Shown here one piece after another: positions 1 through 5,229 of a stretch of 16,765 nt of DNA (the stretch's first letter is position 1; each line of letters begins with the position of its first letter). A program made the position numbers and the translations under genes. The DNA comes from Bacteroidales bacterium UBA1192 (GTDB taxonomy: Bacteria > Bacteroidota > Bacteroidia > Bacteroidales > Bacteroidaceae): NCBI GenBank assembly GCA_002310175.1, contig DBYG01000079.1, positions 1 through 16,765 of the forward strand, given 5' to 3'. Below the pieces are notes generated by a model. It saw nothing but the letters and a program-made list of their open reading frames with translations. It ran no database searches and was not told the origin of the DNA.

Positions 1-20
1 GAGGCTGCTCACGCAGTCTC
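1..20. terminator. Hairpin next to tRNA-Asn 3' end, possible terminator
   Basis: Positions 1-8 and 13-20 form an inverted repeat around a 4-base loop. On the plus strand it pairs at all 8 positions with one G-U wobble, and CGCC then four T follow. On the minus strand the wobble becomes an A-C mismatch, so the structure fits a plus-strand transcript coming from beyond the left edge somewhat better than the tRNA-Asn transcript. It lies 6 bases past the tRNA CCA end. The T run is short and the window edge cuts the context, so this is a weak call. Confidence 0.3.
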
Positions 21-26
21 GCCTTT

Positions 27-103
27 TGGCGCTTCTTCTTGGACTTGAAACAAGGACCCCCTGATTAACAGTCAGATGCTCTAACCAACTGAGCTAAAGA
101 AGC
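27..103 (-). tRNA. tRNA-Asn (anticodon GUU), CCA end encoded
   Basis: Reading the minus strand gives a full cloverleaf. The acceptor stem GCTTCTT/AAGAAGC is perfect (97-103 with 31-37). The D arm is GCTC/GAGC. The anticodon stem TCTGA/TCAGG encloses the loop CTGTTAA, so the anticodon is GTT, which reads AAC/AAT (Asn). The variable loop has 5 bases, the discriminator is G (30) and CCA is encoded (27-29). The oddity is in the T arm: position 53 is T where nearly all tRNAs have G, leaving a T53-C61 mismatch beside the TTCAA loop. The other four T-stem pairs are intact. Confidence 0.95.
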
Positions 104-144
104 TTTTTGCCACATCAGGAATATTATTGTTCCCAAACGCGGTG

Positions 145-175
145 CAAATTTACCGCCTTTTTTGAAATATCCAAC
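145..175 (-). promoter_or_regulatory. Bacteroidetes-type promoter for tRNA-Asn
   Basis: On the minus strand, TAAATTTG (145-152) matches the -7 consensus TAnnTTTG exactly. GTTG (172-175) lies 19 bp upstream and matches the -33 element TTTG at three of four positions. The predicted transcript start near 138 leaves a leader of about 35 nt before the tRNA. The -7 element sits between the arms of a GCGGT/ACCGC inverted repeat (139-143 and 152-156). Confidence 0.6.
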
Positions 176-217
176 TCCTTTAAGGAAAAAAAACATGGCG
201 ACAGGCATTTTTTGTTC

Positions 218-225
218 TATCTTCG
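218..225 (+). promoter_or_regulatory. Possible -7 element of the S41 protease gene
   Basis: TATCTTCG followed by CAC differs by one base from the Bacteroidetes -7 consensus TAnnTTTG. It would start transcription near 232, about 28 nt before the start codon at 260. No TTTG stands at the expected -33 distance, so support is limited to this one element and its position. Confidence 0.35.
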
Positions 226-259
226 CACTTGTTCATAGTTTTTCGAACCGGATTGCAGT

Positions 260-1918
260 ATGAAAAGAGTTATTCAAGGTTTTATTATCATATCGGCTAT
301 GCTTGTCGGAGGCCGGATGCAGATGCTGGCCCAAGGACATGATTTTGAGCTCTCCAGGAATATGGAGACGTTTCATGACATAGTAAGGGAACTGGATTTG
401 TTCTATGTGGATACGATTAATCCACAGAAACTGATAGGCAGGGGGATTGACGCTATGCTGAGCGGAATAGATCCCTACACCCAGTATTATCCCGATGATG
501 AACAGAAAGACCTTAAGATGATGACTACCGGGAAATATGCCGGGATAGGTGCCATAATACGCCAGTATAACGGCAGGGACTGGATTTGTATTGAGGAGCC
601 TTACGAGAATATGCCGGCCGCGAGGTACGGCCTGCGTGCCGGTGACCAGATACTGAGGATAGACGGGGAGAGTATGAAGGGCAAGGCTTCCTCATACGTG
701 AGTGACAAACTGAGAGGTGAGACTGACACCAAACTGACGGTGACGGTGCGCCGCCCTGGAGTGGAGGACTCTGTGGATGTGGAGATTGTACGCAGTGTGA
801 TAGCTCTGCCTGCGGTTCCTTACTATGGTATGTGGAACGGTTATGGCTACATCCTGCTGGATCAGTTCACCGAGAACTGCTCCAAGGAGGTCCTGGCGGC
901 TCTGGTGAGCCTCAAGGAGAAGGGGGCCAAGGGTATAATTCTGGATCTGAGAGGTAACGGCGGAGGATTGCTGAACGAGGCTATAGATATTGTGGGTATG
1001 TTTGTGCCAAAAGGTACCAAAGTCCTTGAGACGCGGGGCAAGATTCCACAGTCCGAGAAGTCTTTTGTGACTGCGCGTAATCCTTTTGATGCTGATATAC
1101 CGCTTGTGGTGCTGACGGACGGACAGTCAGCTTCGGCATCGGAGATAGTTTCAGGAGCGTTCCAGGATCTGGACCGTGCGGTGATTGTGGGCGCCCGTAC
1201 TTTCGGCAAGGGACTGGTGCAGAGTACCAGGCCGCTTCCGTACAACGGTGTGCTCAAGGTGACTACAGCCAAATACTATATCCCAAGCGGGCGTTGCATC
1301 CAGGAGATAGACTATTCCAAGCGTGACGAGAAGGGGCAGGCAGAGCATATTCCGGACAGTCTGGTCCACCTGTTCCATACGGCGTCAGGAAGACCGGTAA
1401 AGGATGGAGGCGGGATTACTCCGGATGTGATATGTAATCCGGACACTATGCCTGATATTCTTTATAGCATTTCCCAGGATGTGGTGCTGTTTGATTACGC
1501 CAATGAGTTCTGCCTCAAGCATGCGTCAATCAAACCTATGGAGGAGTATGAGTTCACTGATTCAGATTACAGTGAGTTCATGGATTATGTTTCCAACTCC
1601 GATTTTGTGTTCACATCCAACAGCAGCAAGGCGCTGAAGGCACTTAAGAAGATTGCCCAGACTGAGGGGTTGGCACAGAAGGCTGCCGGTGAGTTTGATG
1701 CTCTGGAAGCAAAATTGCAATATGACTTAAAGCACGACTTGGATCTGTTCAGGGATGACATAAAAAGACTGGTAGGTATGGAGATAGCTTCCAGATACTA
1801 CTATCAGAAGGGTGCGGTGATACAGAGCATGAAAGGTGACAAGCCGCTTGCGGAGGCAGTCAGGATACTGGATGACGGGAAACGTTACGCATCGCTGCTG
1901 CAGGGACCGGGTAAGTGA
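260..1918 (+). CDS. Secreted S41-family C-terminal processing peptidase
   Basis: This is a 552-residue serine protease of the CtpA/Prc type, which trims or degrades envelope proteins from their C-terminal ends. Residues 1-24 form a signal peptide (Lys-Arg, hydrophobic stretch, likely cleavage LA|Q), so it acts in the periplasm or anchored to the envelope. A PDZ domain covers about 92-180 (GIGAII, GLRAGDQILRIDG). The S41 catalytic domain covers about 185-395. The motif SASASEI places the nucleophile at Ser292, and FGKG gives the general base Lys317, the 25-residue spacing known for this Ser/Lys family; the family motif RGNGGG precedes them. Residues 395-552 look helical and are not assigned. 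The start at 260 is fixed by the signal peptide. The gene ends 9 bp from a convergent gene. The family is certain; the substrate cannot be told. Confidence 0.93.
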   Translation: MKRVIQGFIIISAMLVGGRMQMLAQGHDFELSRNMETFHDIVRELDLFYVDTINPQKLIGRGIDAMLSGIDPYTQYYPDDEQKDLKMMTTGKYAGIGAIIRQYNGRDWICIEEPYENMPAARYGLRAGDQILRIDGESMKGKASSYVSDKLRGETDTKLTVTVRRPGVEDSVDVEIVRSVIALPAVPYYGMWNGYGYILLDQFTENCSKEVLAALVSLKEKGAKGIILDLRGNGGGLLNEAIDIVGMFVPKGTKVLETRGKIPQSEKSFVTARNPFDADIPLVVLTDGQSASASEIVSGAFQDLDRAVIVGARTFGKGLVQSTRPLPYNGVLKVTTAKYYIPSGRCIQEIDYSKRDEKGQAEHIPDSLVHLFHTASGRPVKDGGGITPDVICNPDTMPDILYSISQDVVLFDYANEFCLKHASIKPMEEYEFTDSDYSEFMDYVSNSDFVFTSNSSKALKALKKIAQTEGLAQKAAGEFDALEAKLQYDLKHDLDLFRDDIKRLVGMEIASRYYYQKGAVIQSMKGDKPLAEAVRILDDGKRYASLLQGPGK

Positions 1919-1942
1919 CTCAGGCGGCTATTGCGCCTCAGT
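1918..1942. terminator. Shared hairpin between two convergent genes
   Basis: ACTcAGGCG (1918-1926) and CGCCTcAGT (1934-1942) pair as 5 bp, one C-C mismatch and 3 bp around a 7-base loop. The structure covers the last base of the protease stop codon and the last codons of the minus-strand gene. Neither side has a long T run, so it may be a weak bidirectional terminator or a 3'-end stabilising hairpin. Confidence 0.35.
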
Positions 1943-2323
1943 TTCAAAGGCGAATCCTTCCTTATTCCTGCTGACGGTGACTCTGGATGATTCTGCGGGA
2001 AGTTCATGGACTGTGACCAGGTCAGTGGTTCCATCGACAACAAGCAGGCTCGATTCCTCAGCGAACCGGTTTACGTTCAGCGTGAGTTGTGCTCCCGGAG
2101 TGCCGCTGAAGAGAAGGCTGTCATTGACATATACCGAGAGCGGGGCACCGGAGGTGGTGCGGTCAAGAACGATTTCATATCGGCCGCTGAAGCCGTTGTC
2201 CTTCTTCAGGTCAAGGCGGAAAGCCCAGAAGAGGAAAATCACTACTGTCACCATCACAAGGACGATAAGTACCAGTGACCCTAATAGGAAATTGTTGTTG
2301 GCTCTTGCTGTTTTCTTGCCCAT
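1928..2323 (-). CDS. Small single-pass membrane protein, function unknown
   Basis: I do not recognise this 131-residue protein. Residues 1-11 are polar and positive (KK, R), residues 12-35 form one long hydrophobic helix (Leu/Val/Ile/Phe), and Arg36, Asp and Lys residues follow. Positive-inside logic puts the N-terminus in the cytoplasm and about 95 C-terminal residues in the periplasm. That part has alternating hydrophobic and polar residues with many Val, Ser and Thr, as in a beta-sandwich, and no Cys or catalytic motif. The minus strand is preferred over the overlapping plus-strand frames (1836-2330, 2006-2278) because only it gives a clean membrane helix with flanking charges. It is convergent with the S41 protease and divergent from the esterase. 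A role in the envelope is inferred only from topology. Confidence 0.75.
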   Translation of the reverse strand: MGKKTARANNNFLLGSLVLIVLVMVTVVIFLFWAFRLDLKKDNGFSGRYEIVLDRTTSGAPLSVYVNDSLLFSGTPGAQLTLNVNRFAEESSLLVVDGTTDLVTVHELPAESSRVTVSRNKEGFAFETEAQ

Positions 2324-2339
2324 ATCCTGATTTTTTATG

Positions 2340-2347
2340 CAAAGCTA
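2340..2347 (-). promoter_or_regulatory. Possible -7 element for the small membrane protein gene
   Basis: On the minus strand TAGCTTTG matches the Bacteroidetes -7 consensus TAnnTTTG and ends 16 bp before the start codon, which would give a leader of about 10 nt. The base tract upstream is A-rich and has no clear TTTG at -33. It lies in the 92-bp divergent gap that must also hold the esterase promoter. Confidence 0.35.
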
Positions 2348-2415
2348 TCCTTTTTTCTTGTTGTTTTCATGATTATTTCCGAAAATTGCACCATATTACA
2401 AAACCAGTTAAGATT

Positions 2416-3249
2416 ATGAAAAGGATTTCATTTGTTATGCTGGCAGCTTTCCTGCTGGCTCCGGTTATGAGGGTTATGGCTCAGCCTGACCCCAATTTCC
2501 ACATCTACATCTGTATAGGTCAGTCAAATATGGAGGGTAATCCACGTCCCGAACAGATAGACAAGGAGAATGTGAGTCCACGTTTCGTGACCATGAACGC
2601 TGTGGATTTTCCTGACAGCAAGATGGGTGAGTGGCGTACTGCCGTTCCGCCGTTGGCACGTCCTAACACTGGTCTTACTCCTGCGGACTATTTTGGCCGT
2701 ACGATGGTTCAGAATATGCCTGAGAATGTCAAGATAGGTGTTGTGATGGTGGCTGTGGCAGGTTGCTCGATTGACTTGTTCGATAAGGACAAGTGTGAGG
2801 AGTATATCCCCAAGCAGGCTGACTGGATGAAGAATATATGCACCGCGTACGGTGGTAATCCTTATAACCGTCTTATTGAGCTATGTAAGAAGGCACAGAA
2901 GGACGGCGTGATAAAAGGTATCCTGCTGCATCAGGGTGAGACTAACACAAATGACCCGCAGTGGCCGGCTAATGTGAAGAAGGTATATGATGATATTCTG
3001 GCTGACCTTGGTCTGGAGGCCGGTTCTGTTCCTTTGCTCTCCGGTGAGGTGGTTCCTGCCGATCAGCGTGGCGTGTGTGCTGCTCACAACGAGGTTATGG
3101 CAAAATTGCCCGAGACACTGCCGCAGGCTATGGTGGTTCCCGCTTACGGATGCGAGGCCGGACGCGATCATCTGCATTTCAACTGCAAGGGTCTCCGTGA
3201 GTTCGGACGTCGCTATGCTGCACGTATGTTAGGATACCTGGGTTATTGA
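2416..3249 (+). CDS. Secreted SGNH/SASA-family esterase (sialate O-acetylesterase or CE6-like)
   Basis: This protein has 277 residues from the ATG at 2416. The reading frame is open further upstream, but this start gives a proper signal peptide (MKR, hydrophobic core, likely cleavage MA|Q after residue 22). The mature part has the SASA/CE6 layout: GQSNMEG with nucleophile Ser37, HQGETN at 172-177 (the GESD/QGE-type block that helps form the oxyanion hole), and DHLH with Asp251 and His254 completing the triad. Relatives remove O-acetyl groups from xylan or sialic acid. The size and the early GQSN fit a single-domain carbohydrate esterase acting in the periplasm or outside the cell. No SusC/SusD or glycoside hydrolase gene is next to it, so context does not tell the substrate. 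The heptamer inverted repeat follows its stop codon by 3 bp. Confidence 0.85.
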   Translation: MKRISFVMLAAFLLAPVMRVMAQPDPNFHIYICIGQSNMEGNPRPEQIDKENVSPRFVTMNAVDFPDSKMGEWRTAVPPLARPNTGLTPADYFGRTMVQNMPENVKIGVVMVAVAGCSIDLFDKDKCEEYIPKQADWMKNICTAYGGNPYNRLIELCKKAQKDGVIKGILLHQGETNTNDPQWPANVKKVYDDILADLGLEAGSVPLLSGEVVPADQRGVCAAHNEVMAKLPETLPQAMVVPAYGCEAGRDHLHFNCKGLREFGRRYAARMLGYLGY

Positions 3250-3252
3250 TAA

Positions 3253-3323
3253 ATTGAGAATTGAGAATTGAGAATTGAGAGAAGGTACTCGTAATTCTCA
3301 ATTCTCAACTCTCATTTTTCAAT
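3253..3323. repeat. Inverted repeat built of 4 + 4 heptamers
   Basis: The left arm (3253-3280) is four perfect tandem copies of ATTGAGA. After 15 bases (3281-3295) the right arm (3296-3323) carries four copies of the reverse complement in increasing decay: TCTCAAT, TCTCAAC, TCTCATT, TTTCAAT. The arms can fold into a stem of 28 positions with two mismatches and one G-U pair. It lies 3 bp after the esterase stop codon and 7 bp before the rimP promoter -33 element. It may act as a transcript-end hairpin or insulator; there is no strong T run directly after it. Confidence 0.85.
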
Positions 3324-3330
3324 TAATTAT

Positions 3331-3361
3331 TTTGTCATCTGGACAAATAACTCTATCTTTG
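3331..3361 (+). promoter_or_regulatory. Bacteroidetes-type promoter of the rimP-nusA-infB operon
   Basis: TTTG (3331-3334), a 19-bp spacer and TATCTTTG (3354-3361) match the Bacteroidetes primary sigma consensus TTTG-N19-TAnnTTTG without error. Transcription should begin near 3366-3370, leaving a leader of about 75-80 nt before the rimP start at 3446. Confidence 0.75.
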
Positions 3362-3383
3362 CGCCTGATATGATGATGTGTGG

Positions 3384-3407
3384 AGAGGCTGAGAGGCCTC
3401 TTTTTTT
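3384..3407 (+). terminator. Terminator-like hairpin in the rimP leader (possible attenuator)
   Basis: AGAGGC (3384-3389) pairs with GCCTCT (3396-3401) around a 6-base loop, and the T tract runs on to 3407. The stem can grow by two G-U pairs. A competing fold exists, because 3392-3401 (AGAGGCCTCT) is itself a perfect palindrome. The hairpin stands about 15-20 nt after the predicted transcript start and 38 nt before the rimP start codon, so it would stop transcription before the first gene of the operon. Confidence 0.5.
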
Positions 3408-3445
3408 GTGATATACATCGCCTGTCACAATATTTTATTCAGTAT

Positions 3446-3916
3446 ATGATTGACAAACAACAAGTTATTGGTATTGCTGAGAAATGGCTTGAAACTAAGG
3501 ATGGCTATTATCTGGTTGATGTGGATGTTACCCCTGACAACCGCATTGTGGTTGAGATTGATCAGGCAGAGGGTGTCTGGATAGATGACTGCGTGGATTT
3601 GAGTCGTTTCATAGAGTCCTCATTGGACCGTGATGTGGAGGATTATGAACTTGAGGTGGGTTCCGCAGGAATAGGACAGCCCTTCAAGGTGCTGCAACAG
3701 TATGTCAGTCATATAGGACATGATGTGGAGGTGCTTCCAAAAAGCGGCTCCAAACTTAAGGGAATACTTGTATCTGCCGATGAAAAGGGCTTTGTTCTCA
3801 AGACAGAGCAGAAGCAGCAGGTGGAGGGCAGCAAGCGTCCTAAGAAAGTCGAGGTGGAGATTCCGTTCGGCTATGATGAGGTGAAATATGTAAAATACGT
3901 AATAAGTTTAAAGTAA
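3446..3916 (+). CDS. rimP: Ribosome maturation factor RimP
   Basis: RimP helps the small ribosomal subunit mature by assisting assembly around the 3' domain of 16S rRNA. This protein has 156 residues from the ATG at 3446, a normal family length. The frame is open upstream to a GTG at 3380, but that extension would translate the leader hairpin and its T run, and the family begins close to MIDKQQV. Residues 1-75 form the N-terminal alpha/beta domain with the family block ELEVGSAGIGQPF (about 70-82); the rest is the small SH3-like C-terminal domain with a Lys-rich loop. It is the first gene of the operon, 1 bp before nusA, an arrangement found in very many bacteria. Expression probably depends on the promoter at 3331-3361 and perhaps on the leader hairpin. 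Confidence 0.92.
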   Translation: MIDKQQVIGIAEKWLETKDGYYLVDVDVTPDNRIVVEIDQAEGVWIDDCVDLSRFIESSLDRDVEDYELEVGSAGIGQPFKVLQQYVSHIGHDVEVLPKSGSKLKGILVSADEKGFVLKTEQKQQVEGSKRPKKVEVEIPFGYDEVKYVKYVISLK

Positions 3917-3917
3917 A

Positions 3918-5201
3918 ATGGCAACCAGGAAAGAAGAAACGGTCTCATTGATCGATACCTTTCAGGAGTTCAAGGAGCTCAAGAACATAGACCGCATGAC
4001 GCTTGTAAGCGTCCTGGAGGAGAGCTTCCGCAGTGTTATTTCAAAGATGTTCGGAACGGACGAGAATTACTCGGTGATAGTAAACCCGGACAAGGGCGAC
4101 TGTGAGATACAGCGTTTCAGGACAGTTGTGGATGACAGCGAGGTGGAGGATGCCAACACGCAGATTTCGCTCTCTGAAGCACGTCAGATAGACGAGGATT
4201 TCGAAGTGGGCGAGGAGGTGTCCGAGATGGTGGATTTCTCCAAGTTCGGCCGACGCGCCATACTTAACCTGCGTCAGACGCTTGCTTCCAAGATCCTTGA
4301 GCTGGAGAAGGACAGTCTCTACAACAAGTACATGGGTATGGTGGGGACGGTTGTCACAGCTGAGGTCTATCAGATCTGGAAGAAGGAGATCCTGCTGCTT
4401 GATGAGGACGGCAATGAGCTGCTGCTCCCCAAGACAGAGCAGATCCCAAGCGATTTCTTCCGTAAGGGTGAAAGCGTGAGGGCTGTGGTGGACCGCGTGG
4501 AAAATGTGAACAATCCGAGGATAATCCTGAGCCGTACATCGCCGGTGTTCCTGCAGCGTCTGTTTGAGCAGGAGGTTCCGGAAATAGGTGATGGCCTTAT
4601 TACAATTAAGAAGATAGCCCGAATTCCCGGTGAAAGGGCCAAGATTGCTGTGGAGTCATACGATGACCGTATTGACCCGGTGGGTGCTTGCGTAGGTGTT
4701 AAAGGCTCACGCATACACGGTATAGTGAGAGAGTTGAGGAACGAGAACATTGATGTGATAAACTACACATCCAACACTGAACTTTTCATAAAGCGTGCAC
4801 TCAGCCCTGCAAAGGTGTCAGAGCTCAAGCTTGATTTGGAGGCACGCCGTGCTGAAGTTTACCTGAAGCAGGATCAGGTGTCACTTGCAATAGGTAAGAG
4901 CGGACTTAATATCAAACTGGCAAGTATGCTGACTGAATTCACGATAGACGTTTATCGTGAACTGGAGACTGAGACAGCCGAGGAGGATATCTATCTGGAT
5001 GATTTCCGTGGCGACATAGAGGATTGGGTAATAGATGCTCTGCATGATGCCGGTTTCGAGACTGCCAAGTCTGTCCTGCGTGCCGACCGTTCGGTACTGG
5101 TGGAGACTGTTGACCTTGAGGAGGAGCAGGTTGATGACATTTTGAATATTCTGGCTCTTGAATTCCAGGATGAGGAGGAGTTCCGCAGATTCCTGAAATA
5201 A
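3918..5201 (+). CDS. nusA: Transcription elongation/termination factor NusA
   Basis: NusA binds RNA polymerase and the emerging RNA and controls pausing, intrinsic termination and antitermination. The 427 residues show the usual order: an N-terminal polymerase-binding domain (about 1-130), an S1 domain (about 137-200), KH1 with the loop GVKG at 260-263, KH2 with IGKSG at 325-329, and a short acidic helical C-terminus (about 361-427) that looks like one helix-hairpin-helix unit. The paired acidic repeats that end the E. coli protein are absent, as in many phyla. The start codon follows the rimP stop by one base, which suggests translational coupling. Isoleucine is often encoded by ATA here (at least 16 codons seen). 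NusA may act on the terminator-like hairpin in the leader of its own operon. Confidence 0.96.
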   Translation: MATRKEETVSLIDTFQEFKELKNIDRMTLVSVLEESFRSVISKMFGTDENYSVIVNPDKGDCEIQRFRTVVDDSEVEDANTQISLSEARQIDEDFEVGEEVSEMVDFSKFGRRAILNLRQTLASKILELEKDSLYNKYMGMVGTVVTAEVYQIWKKEILLLDEDGNELLLPKTEQIPSDFFRKGESVRAVVDRVENVNNPRIILSRTSPVFLQRLFEQEVPEIGDGLITIKKIARIPGERAKIAVESYDDRIDPVGACVGVKGSRIHGIVRELRNENIDVINYTSNTELFIKRALSPAKVSELKLDLEARRAEVYLKQDQVSLAIGKSGLNIKLASMLTEFTIDVYRELETETAEEDIYLDDFRGDIEDWVIDALHDAGFETAKSVLRADRSVLVETVDLEEEQVDDILNILALEFQDEEEFRRFLK

Positions 5202-5229
5202 AACAAAAGAATCCAAAGCATTTTTATAG

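Noticed and set aside
1836..2330. Plus-strand frame of 164 codons overlapping the protease end and the small membrane protein
   Set aside because: It overlaps the protease C-terminus in another frame, has a Ser/Arg-rich composition and lacks the clean membrane helix seen on the minus strand.
2359..2398. Possible plus-strand promoter for the esterase (TTGTTTTC and GAAAATTGCAC)
   Set aside because: The presumed -7 differs from TAnnTTTG at two positions; a promoter must be in this gap, but I cannot place it.
2275..2415. N-terminal extension of the esterase from 2275
   Set aside because: It overlaps the start region of the divergent gene and would bury the signal peptide that begins at 2416.
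3380..3445. N-terminal extension of RimP from a GTG at 3380
   Set aside because: It would translate the leader hairpin and T run into LRGLFFC, and RimP relatives begin near the ATG at 3446.
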